Positions 1-5,901 of a DNA stretch of 7,224 bases are shown piece after piece; the stretch's first letter is position 1, and each line of letters starts with the position of its first letter. Below the pieces are notes generated by a model. It worked only from the letters and a program-made list of their open reading frames with translations. It did no database searches and was not told the DNA's origin. A program made the position numbers and the translations under genes. Origin of the DNA: Candidatus Caccocola faecipullorum. GTDB taxonomy: Bacteria; Synergistota; Synergistia; Synergistales; Synergistaceae. Location: the NCBI GenBank assembly GCA_018716365.1, contig DVKA01000028.1, positions 1 through 7,224 of the forward strand, read 5' to 3'.

Positions 1-1378
1 CATCCACCTTATGGGCATCGGCGGCGCTGGCATGAGCGGCCTCGCTCTGCTGCTCGACCAGATAGGCTGCAAGGTCTCGGGCTGCGACGCCGTGAAGACC
101 TCTTATATAAAACATCTCGAAGAGCGTAACATTCCTGTAATTATAGGACATGAAGCGAAGCACATCGACGAGTTCATGCCGAACGTGCTCGTCTATTCGA
201 GCGCGATACCGAATGACCACCCCGAGATACTCAAGGCGTGGCAGCAGGGGATACAGGTCTCGCGCCGCGCCGAGGTGCTGAGCCAGATATTCAACGTCCG
301 CCGCGGCGTCGGCGTCGCAGGGACGCATGGCAAGACGACGACTTCGTCGATGATTTCGCTCATCGCCGAGGAGGCGGGGGCCGACCCGACGATAGCCATC
401 GGCGGCGACGTGCTCCAGATAGGGACGAACGCGAAACTCGGGCAGAGCGACTATATGGTCGCCGAGCTCGACGAGAGCGACCGTTCGTTCGTCTACTTCC
501 ATCCTGAAATTTCCGTAATTACGAACATAGACTGGGACCACCGCGACCACTACATGACGTTTAAATCGGTGACGGACGCCTTCGCCGAATTTCTCTCAAA
601 TTCCAAGAGAGAGGGAAAAATCATCATGTGCATGGAGGACGGAGGAATCCGTCGCCTGCGCGAAGAATATTCGGTGAACGGGGTTATAGAGACATACGGC
701 TGGGGCCGCACATGGAGCTGGGGCGCGGCCGAGGTCTGCCACCACGCTGGGGGCGGCGTTACGTACAGGCTTTTCCACGACGGCGAAGACTTTGGTGTAG
801 TCGAGCTTTCCGTCTCCGGCGAGCACAACGTGCTGAACTCGCTCGCGGCCTACGCCGCGGCGCATGAAATGGGAATCGCGCACGAAGCGATACTGAAGGG
901 GCTGAAAAGCTTCCGGGGCGCTAAACGCCGCCTTCAGAAGACCGGCGAGGTCAACGGCATAATGATCTACGACGACTACGGGCATCATCCGAACGAGATT
1001 TCCGCGACGCTCAGCACCGTGCGGCGGATATTCCCGGAGCGCCGTATCGTGGCTGTCTTTCAGCCGCACCGTTTCAGCCGCACCGCGGCGCTGTACAAAG
1101 AGTTCGCCGAGGCTCTTTCTCTCGCGGACAGGGCGTTTATACTGCCCATATACGGCTCCGACGAACGTCCGATGGAGGGCGTCTCGTCGCAGCTCATCTT
1201 CGACGCAGCCTCCGACGATATGCGCTCGCATTACGAGCTTTCAGGCAACTTCGACGACCTCATCACGTCGGTCTGCAAAGCGGCGCGCTCCGGCGACATC
1301 ATACTGACGATAGGCGCGGGCTCTGTCGGCACGCTGGGACAGAAAATCGCCGAAAAGCTCGGGGAAATGTCGGCCTGA
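1..1378 (+). CDS. murC: UDP-N-acetylmuramate--L-alanine ligase MurC (5' partial)
   Basis: Cytoplasmic ATP-dependent ligase that adds L-alanine to UDP-MurNAc, the first step of the peptidoglycan stem peptide. The reading frame is open at the left edge (first full codon at base 2). The ATG at 11 is an internal Met in IHLMGIGGAGMSG, the UDP-binding glycine-rich loop that normally lies shortly after the true N-terminus, so probably only about 10-20 residues are missing. Counting from that Met, the ATP P-loop GTHGKTTT is at 104-111, ELDESD at 152-157, TNIDWDHRDHY at 171-181, GEHNVLNSLAA at 270-280, FRGAKRR at 301-307, DDYGHHPNE at 321-329 and PHRFSR at 352-357. These cover the three Mur-ligase domains in order. 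The C-terminal motif reads GAGSVG where many MurC proteins have GAGDI-type residues, a minor variant. The stop is one base before murB. The family is clear; MurC is favoured over Mpl by the N-terminal loop and the murB neighbour. Confidence 0.96.
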   Translation, partial: IHLMGIGGAGMSGLALLLDQIGCKVSGCDAVKTSYIKHLEERNIPVIIGHEAKHIDEFMPNVLVYSSAIPNDHPEILKAWQQGIQVSRRAEVLSQIFNVRRGVGVAGTHGKTTTSSMISLIAEEAGADPTIAIGGDVLQIGTNAKLGQSDYMVAELDESDRSFVYFHPEISVITNIDWDHRDHYMTFKSVTDAFAEFLSNSKREGKIIMCMEDGGIRRLREEYSVNGVIETYGWGRTWSWGAAEVCHHAGGGVTYRLFHDGEDFGVVELSVSGEHNVLNSLAAYAAAHEMGIAHEAILKGLKSFRGAKRRLQKTGEVNGIMIYDDYGHHPNEISATLSTVRRIFPERRIVAVFQPHRFSRTAALYKEFAEALSLADRAFILPIYGSDERPMEGVSSQLIFDAASDDMRSHYELSGNFDDLITSVCKAARSGDIILTIGAGSVGTLGQKIAEKLGEMSA

Positions 1379-1379
1379 T

Positions 1380-2264
1380 ATGGCGGGCTGCGAAGTTTTC
1401 AAAAACTTCTCTCTCAGAGAGCTCAATACGTGGGGCAGCGGAGGGCGATGCCTCTGGCTCGCTTCGCCGCGCTCGGCGGACGAAGCCGCCGCTTTCGCGC
1501 GTTCCGGCGCTGCGTCGGATGGCGCGGTCTATGTGCTCGGCGGCGGGTCGAACGTACTTGTTCAGGACGGCCTGCTCGAAGCTGGCGTCGTCTCCTGCGC
1601 GCGTATGACCGGCATAAAATTGACGGAAACGCGCGGATTCGCCGAAGCGGAGATTGAGGCTGGCTTTTCTGTAAAAAAGCTGCTCGCGCTCGCCGTTGAA
1701 AAAAATCTCGGCGGTCTCGAATTCCTTGCCGGAATCCCCGGCACCGTCGGCGGCGCGCTCTGCGGCAACGCTGGGGCCGGAGGCGTAAGCTTTGCGCCGC
1801 TTGTCGAAAGAATTGAAACGGTCTCGCAAAATGGAGAGGTTCGCGTATGGGAGACCGGCGAACTCAACTGGAGCTACCGCGCCTCGCCGTGGGGAAGCGA
1901 AGCGCCGTTTATGATCACCCGCGCGATCATGCGCATCCCGTTTTCAACGAAAGATAATATTATCAACAATATAAGACATTATTCATCTCTCAAAAAGGGA
2001 CAGCCGATAGGCGCGAAGACGGCCGGCTGCGTCTTTAAAAATCCGCCGCAGGCTCCGGCGGGGCTGCTTCTCGACAAATGCGGCTGCAAGGGGCTCGCCG
2101 TCGGAGACGCCGCCGTCTCGCAGCACCACGCGAATTTTATCGAAAACCGCGGCGGCGCGAGCTCGTCGGAAATTTTCAGCCTCGCCGAAGCGTGCCGCGC
2201 GCGCGTCTTCGACAAGTTCGGGATAAAGCTGGAATATGAAATCAAATTCTTTGGGGCGTTTTAG
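1380..2264 (+). CDS. murB: UDP-N-acetylenolpyruvoylglucosamine reductase MurB
   Basis: FAD- and NADPH-dependent cytoplasmic enzyme that reduces UDP-GlcNAc-enolpyruvate to UDP-MurNAc. The 294 residues fit the shorter MurB type (type II). Motifs seen: the FAD-binding GGGSNVL at 54-60, GIPGTVGGA at 118-126, SYR at 165-167, AGCVFKNP at 215-222, HHANFI at 249-254, and the C-terminal LEYEIKFFG, whose Glu287 aligns with the catalytic glutamate. The proton-donor position, Ser in E. coli MurB, is Cys217 here; Cys is also known at this site in the family. The ATG lies one base after the murC stop and has only a weak upstream purine run (GGGGAAA, too far away), which suggests translational coupling to murC. 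The last 29 bases overlap the next gene. Codons 5-10 form a near-perfect inverted repeat, and an AT-rich patch lies around 1941-1993; both are listed separately. Confidence 0.96.
   Translation: MAGCEVFKNFSLRELNTWGSGGRCLWLASPRSADEAAAFARSGAASDGAVYVLGGGSNVLVQDGLLEAGVVSCARMTGIKLTETRGFAEAEIEAGFSVKKLLALAVEKNLGGLEFLAGIPGTVGGALCGNAGAGGVSFAPLVERIETVSQNGEVRVWETGELNWSYRASPWGSEAPFMITRAIMRIPFSTKDNIINNIRHYSSLKKGQPIGAKTAGCVFKNPPQAPAGLLLDKCGCKGLAVGDAAVSQHHANFIENRGGASSSEIFSLAEACRARVFDKFGIKLEYEIKFFGAF
1392..1409. repeat. 18-base inverted repeat at the start of murB
   Basis: GAAGTTTT (1392-1399), CA, then AAAACTTC (1402-1409) form a perfect 8-bp dyad around a two-base centre, over murB codons 5-10. As RNA it can fold into a 7-bp stem with a four-base loop, directly followed by the pyrimidine run TCTCTC. 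The structure is seen directly; any function as operator or as RNA hairpin at the murC/murB junction is inference. It also encodes EVFKNF, so protein constraint could explain part of it. Confidence 0.8.
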
Positions 2265-3099
2265 ACGCAGGCGGAAGCTCAGAAAAATTCTGCTTATTCT
2301 CTGCGCGCTGGCAGCGGGGCTGCTCGCCGCCGCCGAGGCGCGCTTTGCAGTCTCGCGCGTCAGCCTCATAGAGCAGCAGCCTGCGAACGCCCTCCCGCAG
2401 TACGTGCTGTGGGGGACTATCCCGTCGGAGCGCGAGCGCTTCTGGCCGTCGTTCTGGCTGCACCGCAAAGAATACAAAGATTTGATAGAGGCCTACTATC
2501 CGGTGGAGATCGACGTGTCCCTCACCGGCTGGGGTGAATTTCTGGTAAGCGCGCGCCCGCTCGTCCCTGTCTACCGGGTTTACTGGGGCGGACGCCTCTG
2601 GTATCTCTCCTCAGAAGGCAAGCTCTGGCTCGCCTCGCTTGCGGAGAACCATCTCGTCGACGCCGGCGGCGCGGCCAAACGCGCCGTGCTTGCCTGGGGC
2701 GCGGACCGCGCCACGCCGATAGATATGGCGAACTCCGAGGGCAACGTCTTCAATTCGAGCCTCCCGCTCGCGCTCATCTCCCGCTGGTATGCGCAGATCA
2801 ACGCGCTGAAACTCGCGCCCTACGTCAAATACGTGCAGGCTGGGGTGAAGGAGGGGACGCCCGTCGTGCGGCTTATCCTTTACCGTCCCGGCACAAAGGA
2901 AAACGGCGCGCAGCTGCTGCTGCCGGACGACGCAGAGCGGTGGGCCGAAGCCGTGCTTGCGGTGAGAAAGCTCTACGGCGCGCTTGAAAATATGCCGCCG
3001 GACATCTTCATCGACTGCACCTATAAAGACAAAATACTCCTGCGCAATACTGGCGCGGGGAAAAAGGAGGAAAAGAAAGCCGAAAGCGCGAAAAAATAA
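2236..3099 (+). CDS. ftsQ: Divergent FtsQ/DivIB-like cell division protein
   Basis: Probable bitopic membrane component of the divisome, which in the family links FtsB/FtsL and the septal peptidoglycan synthase to the early Z-ring proteins. The call rests on position (between murB and ftsA) and architecture. There is a basic cytoplasmic tail (RFRRRRKLRK, residues 8-17), one membrane segment at about 18-36 and an extracytoplasmic part. Residues about 39-110 resemble a POTRA domain, ending in the pattern FLVSARPLVPVYRV; the following WYLSSEGKLW resembles the FtsQ stretch with a Trp and a residue-x-Gly turn. The C-terminal PDIFIDCTYKDKILLRN (256-271) matches the closing beta strand (VDLRY-x-DKVxxR type) of FtsQ. 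A K/E-rich tail (276-287) ends the protein. Length (287) fits the family. The ATG overlaps murB by 29 bases and has only a weak SD (TGGAA). Sequence identity to known FtsQ is visibly low, so the symbol is an inference. Confidence 0.8.
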   Translation: MKSNSLGRFRRRRKLRKILLILCALAAGLLAAAEARFAVSRVSLIEQQPANALPQYVLWGTIPSERERFWPSFWLHRKEYKDLIEAYYPVEIDVSLTGWGEFLVSARPLVPVYRVYWGGRLWYLSSEGKLWLASLAENHLVDAGGAAKRAVLAWGADRATPIDMANSEGNVFNSSLPLALISRWYAQINALKLAPYVKYVQAGVKEGTPVVRLILYRPGTKENGAQLLLPDDAERWAEAVLAVRKLYGALENMPPDIFIDCTYKDKILLRNTGAGKKEEKKAESAKK

Positions 3100-3112
3100 A
3101 AAATCAACGCTC

Positions 3113-3169
3113 TTGAGCGCGCTCTAAAGGCGCGGATATATTTATATAAAAAGGGTTATAAGGTAGAAT
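3113..3169 (+). promoter_or_regulatory. Two overlapping candidate sigma-70-type promoters for ftsA-ftsZ
   Basis: The 108-base gap between the FtsQ-like gene and ftsA is distinctly AT-rich and is the only gap in the window large enough for a promoter. Candidate 1: TTGAGC (3113-3118), 18-base spacer, TATATT (3137-3142). Candidate 2: TTTATA (3141-3146), 17-base spacer, TAGAAT (3164-3169), which would give a start near 3176 and a leader of about 32 bases. The -35 of candidate 1 overlaps a 10-bp palindrome, GAGCGCGCTC (3115-3124). I see no convincing terminator in the gap, so read-through from murC-murB-ftsQ is also expected. These are motif matches only. Confidence 0.45.
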
Positions 3170-3183
3170 AGACGTGAGATTAT

Positions 3184-3207
3184 ATCCCTAGAGAGAGGGG
3201 TTTTAAT
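3184..3207 (+). promoter_or_regulatory. ftsA ribosome binding site, possibly masked by a small hairpin
   Basis: GAGAGGGG (3193-3200) ends seven bases before the TTG start of ftsA and is the only purine-rich SD-like run there. The same bases can pair with ATCCCT (3184-3189): ATCCCT / AGGGGT (3196-3201), six pairs including one G-U, around a six-base loop. Such a fold would cover part of the SD. It is marginal in stability; folding in vivo is inference. Confidence 0.5.
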
Positions 3208-4557
3208 TTGTTTAAGAAAACATCAAGCTACCGTCACGATATAGAACCGGATCTGCTGGTCGGCCTCGACCTCGGCACAAGCAAAGTCACAGTCGTCGTC
3301 GCGGAGCGCGGCTCCGAGGGCGACGAAGCGCAGATAATCGGCGTCGGTCAGGCTCCGTCCAACGGCATCCGCAAGGGGCTGATCGTCAACCTCGACCAGG
3401 CCGTGAAGTCTGTGCGCCAGGCCGTGAGCGACGCGCAGAACATGGTAGGGCAGGACATCGGCGAGGTCACCGTCGCTTTTGGCGGCGGCGAAGTGACGAG
3501 CGTCCGCTCTAAGGGCATGGTCTCGCTCGGACGCACGCCGCGCCCGGTCATGCGCCTCGACATCGAACGCGTCATCGACGCGGCGCAGGCAGACGTCGTA
3601 GTGCCGGCGAACCAGACGATACTGCACACTATCCCGGTGGAGTATTCGCTCGACGGCAACGTCGGGATAGACGACCCGCTCGGAATGAACGCGATGCGCC
3701 TCGACATCGAGGTGCAGTCTATAATCGTCCCGACCGCGACGATACAGAATGTTATGAACTGCGTCAGCCGCGCGGGCCTCGACGTCAGCGCCCTCGTCAT
3801 CAAACCGCTCGCGGCCGCGCTCGGAGTGCTGACTCCCGAAGACGCGCTCGCCGGAGCCGCGGTCGTAGACATCGGAGGAGGGACGACCGGCGTCGCGGTA
3901 TTCGCCGACGGACGCCCGAAGCACCTCGGCCTGCTGCCTGTCGGAGGGGACCATATAACGAACGACCTCGGCAGCGTCCTGCGCCTCCCGCTCAACAAGG
4001 CCGAGGAGCTCAAACGCACAGTTTCGCTGCGCCCGGATTTCGAGCCTGAGGAGACGATAAGCTTCACGCACAGTTCGCGCGACTTTGAAATTTCAAAGTC
4101 CGACCTTTACGAAATCGTGCGCTGCCGTCTTGAAGAACTCGCCAACGACCTCATAAAGCCTCAGATAAAGGCTTCGCGCGTTTCGCTGCTCCCAGGAGGG
4201 ATGCTTCTCACCGGCGGCGTGTCGAAGACCGAAGGCATAGACGAGTTCATGCTCGACGTTATGGATCTCCCCGCGAGGATAGCGATGCCGGCGGACGCGA
4301 ATCGTATGCCGCCCGGACGCAACACGCAGGAATATTCCTCGGCGGCCGGGATAATTAAATATATCCTTACGCGTGAGCGCGACCCGTTCCGCTACCTCGA
4401 CAACCCGGCGATAGGCGGAGGCAAGGCGGAAGCACCGAAGGTGCAGGTCTATGCGCCGCCGGTCGGCGATAATCCGCAGTCCGGCTCCAAGGAAAAGAAA
4501 GAGGGAGGCTTCAACCCTCTGAAATCAATAGGCGATATGTTCAAGGATCTCTTTTAG
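3208..4557 (+). CDS. ftsA: Cell division protein FtsA
   Basis: Actin-like ATPase that anchors FtsZ filaments to the inner face of the cytoplasmic membrane and recruits later divisome proteins. The phosphate-1 motif GLDLGTSKV lies at 19-27, an FtsA-specific 1C (SHS2) subdomain is expected at about 85-165, the phosphate-2 motif VVDIGGGTT is at 219-227, and the adenosine motif LLTGGVSKTEGI is at 333-344. After a short flexible linker, the C-terminus FNPLKSIGDMFKDLF (435-449) is a typical amphipathic membrane-targeting helix. The length (449) is slightly above the usual 410-440. The start is TTG: the in-frame stop at 3175-3177 and the absence of any ATG or GTG before the phosphate-1 motif leave it as the only credible choice. 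ftsZ follows after 27 bases, so the two are almost certainly co-transcribed. The gene contains a perfect 20-bp palindrome (4081-4100). Confidence 0.97.
   Translation: MFKKTSSYRHDIEPDLLVGLDLGTSKVTVVVAERGSEGDEAQIIGVGQAPSNGIRKGLIVNLDQAVKSVRQAVSDAQNMVGQDIGEVTVAFGGGEVTSVRSKGMVSLGRTPRPVMRLDIERVIDAAQADVVVPANQTILHTIPVEYSLDGNVGIDDPLGMNAMRLDIEVQSIIVPTATIQNVMNCVSRAGLDVSALVIKPLAAALGVLTPEDALAGAAVVDIGGGTTGVAVFADGRPKHLGLLPVGGDHITNDLGSVLRLPLNKAEELKRTVSLRPDFEPEETISFTHSSRDFEISKSDLYEIVRCRLEELANDLIKPQIKASRVSLLPGGMLLTGGVSKTEGIDEFMLDVMDLPARIAMPADANRMPPGRNTQEYSSAAGIIKYILTRERDPFRYLDNPAIGGGKAEAPKVQVYAPPVGDNPQSGSKEKKEGGFNPLKSIGDMFKDLF
4081..4100. repeat. Perfect 20-bp palindrome inside ftsA
   Basis: GACTTTGAAATTTCAAAGTC is identical to its own reverse complement over all 20 bases; the symmetry stops at both ends (C at 4080 and C at 4101). 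It covers ftsA codons 292-298 (DFEISKS) in an otherwise GC-rich gene. As RNA it can form an 8-bp stem with an AATT loop; as DNA it looks like a binding site for a dimeric protein. It sits about 500 bases upstream of ftsZ. The symmetry is seen directly; function is unknown. Confidence 0.9.
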
Positions 4558-4571
4558 AACCGTTTTTGTGC

Positions 4572-4576
4572 GGAGG
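4572..4576 (+). promoter_or_regulatory. Strong Shine-Dalgarno sequence of ftsZ
   Basis: GGAGG lies eight bases before the ATG at 4585 and decides that start over the second in-frame ATG at 4594. It is clearly stronger than the SD of ftsA (which also has a TTG start), in keeping with the excess of FtsZ over FtsA seen in well-studied bacteria. Confidence 0.85.
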
Positions 4577-4584
4577 TTTGAGTT

Positions 4585-5901
4585 ATGGATTCAATGTCCG
4601 AAATTTTTCAGCTTGATAAATCTAACTTCCCGGCCCGCGAAGTCATAAAGGTCATAGGCGTGGGCGGAGCCGGCAACAACGCGCTCAACCACATCATACG
4701 CGGCGGAGTGACCGGCGTCGAGTTCATCGCCGCGAACACGGACATCGCGCACCTTGAGCTTTCTGAGGCTTCATGCCGCATCATCCTCGGCAAGGAGCTG
4801 ACGAAGGGGCTCGGCGCGGGGTCAGACCCGGAAATCGGCTGCAAGTCGGCTATGGAATCGCGCGAAGAGCTGCGTTCCGTCGTCGAAGGGGCCGACATGG
4901 TCTTCATCGCCGCCGGAATGGGCGGCGGCACAGGCACCGGCGCTGCGCCGGTCATCGCGGGGATAGCGAAAGAGACCGGAGCGCTCGTCGTCGCGGTCGT
5001 CACGCTTCCGTTCACCTTCGAAGGACGCCGCCGCATCAAGCAGGCCAGCCTCGGAATTGAGCAGCTCCGCGACAAGGTCGACGCGCTGATAGTTATACCG
5101 AACGACAGGCTTCTGAACATAGCCGACAAAAAGACGTCGCTCAGCGACTCGTTCAAAATGGCCGACGGCGTGCTCCATCAGGCGGTGCAGGGCGTTACGG
5201 ACCTCATTAAGCGCCCCGGCCTCGTCAACGTCGACTTCGCAGACGTCAAGACGATTATGTCGAACGCCGGAACGGCGATCATGGGCATAGGCGAGGGCTA
5301 CGGCGAGAAGCGCGCCGCCACCGCGGCGTACAACGCCATCAACAGCCCGCTCATGGACTGCAAGATGAGCGGCGCGAAGGGCATACTCTTCAACATCACC
5401 GGCGGCGCCAGCGTCGGCATCCACGAGATAAACGAAGCGATAAGCATAATCACAGAAGCGGCCGACGAAGACGCCTTCATTATCTGGGGCCATGTATTCG
5501 ACCCGGAAATGGAAGACGCTATACAGATCACCGTCATAGCGACGGGCTTTGACGACAGAGACGAAAAGCCCGCGCCGGCTCCGCAGCCTCAGGCAAGGAC
5601 AGCTTTTCCGCACAGGCAGCCCGCGCAGCCGCAGCGCCCCGCATCGACCGGGGTGACGACGCAGGGGCTCGACATCGCCGCAGTTAAGAACCTCAACAAC
5701 TACACGGCTTCGAAGATGTCCGCGCCGCAGCAGCCCAAAACGCAGGAAGCGGAGAAGCAGCCGGAGCCTCAGCCTAAAAAGGCAGAGCCGGTCAAGCCCG
5801 TCGCGCCGCAGCAGGCCGACGAGGATCTTTTCAAAAGAAGCGGCGCGCCGGTAGACCAGTACGACACGCCGTCGTTCCTGAGACGGAGGCGCGACTCCTG
5901 A
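4585..5901 (+). CDS. ftsZ: Cell division protein FtsZ
   Basis: Tubulin-like GTPase that polymerises into the Z-ring at mid-cell. The nucleotide-binding domain starts with [11 protein letters not shown] (23-33), has NTD at 51-53, GLGAG at 75-79 and the tubulin signature GGGTGTG at 113-119. The T7 loop NVDFADV (215-221) supplies the aspartates that complete the GTPase site of the next subunit. The C-terminal domain ends near ITVIATGF (315-322). A Pro/Gln/Lys-rich disordered linker follows (about 324-420). The end, [12 protein letters not shown] (427-438), is the conserved C-terminal peptide that binds FtsA and other tethers, with a basic extension of the kind often present. Length 438 is normal. 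The ATG at 4585 is preceded by GGAGG. The stop codon overlaps the likely CTG start of the next gene. After NTD the sequence reads IAHLELS instead of the common AQAL-type residues, a lineage variant. Confidence 0.98.
   Translation: MDSMSEIFQLDKSNFPAREVIKVIGVGGAGNNALNHIIRGGVTGVEFIAANTDIAHLELSEASCRIILGKELTKGLGAGSDPEIGCKSAMESREELRSVVEGADMVFIAAGMGGGTGTGAAPVIAGIAKETGALVVAVVTLPFTFEGRRRIKQASLGIEQLRDKVDALIVIPNDRLLNIADKKTSLSDSFKMADGVLHQAVQGVTDLIKRPGLVNVDFADVKTIMSNAGTAIMGIGEGYGEKRAATAAYNAINSPLMDCKMSGAKGILFNITGGASVGIHEINEAISIITEAADEDAFIIWGHVFDPEMEDAIQITVIATGFDDRDEKPAPAPQPQARTAFPHRQPAQPQRPASTGVTTQGLDIAAVKNLNNYTASKMSAPQQPKTQEAEKQPEPQPKKAEPVKPVAPQQADEDLFKRSGAPVDQYDTPSFLRRRRDS
5885..5889 (+). promoter_or_regulatory. 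Shine-Dalgarno sequence for the radical SAM gene inside the end of ftsZ
   Basis: GGAGG within the last codons of ftsZ lies exactly eight bases before the CTG at 5898, the same motif and spacing as for ftsZ itself. No ATG, GTG or TTG lies at a suitable distance, so this site argues for CTG initiation in a CTGA overlap with the ftsZ stop. Confidence 0.5.

Noticed and set aside
11..13. ATG at 11 as the true murC start
   Set aside because: The upstream codons read IHL, matching the usual residues before the MurC glycine-rich loop, so the gene begins outside the window.
592..612. TCTCTC ... GAGAGA inverted repeat in murC
   Set aside because: Six-base simple-sequence arms with a nine-base loop, in coding DNA and without a T-tail; expected by chance.
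596..1231. 211-residue open frame on the - strand within murC
   Set aside because: It lies opposite a clearly conserved gene, has no recognisable domain and arises from the GC-rich codon pattern.
3066..3070. GGAGG in the K/E-rich tail of the FtsQ-like gene as an SD for a hidden small gene
   Set aside because: No start codon lies within a suitable distance downstream; the run reflects Lys/Glu codons.
3108..3134. Possible terminator after the FtsQ-like gene (CGCT/AGCG and GCGC repeats)
   Set aside because: Stems are only four bases and no T-run follows; the following AT-rich sequence fits a promoter better.
3223..4071. 282-residue open frame on the - strand within ftsA (and a 239-residue one in another frame)
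   Set aside because: Both are antisense shadows of ftsA: low-complexity R/D/V- or S/T/P-rich translations without a plausible fold or SD context.
4822..5613. 263-residue open frame on the - strand within ftsZ
   Set aside because: Shadow of a highly conserved gene; the translation is biased in composition and resembles no protein family.
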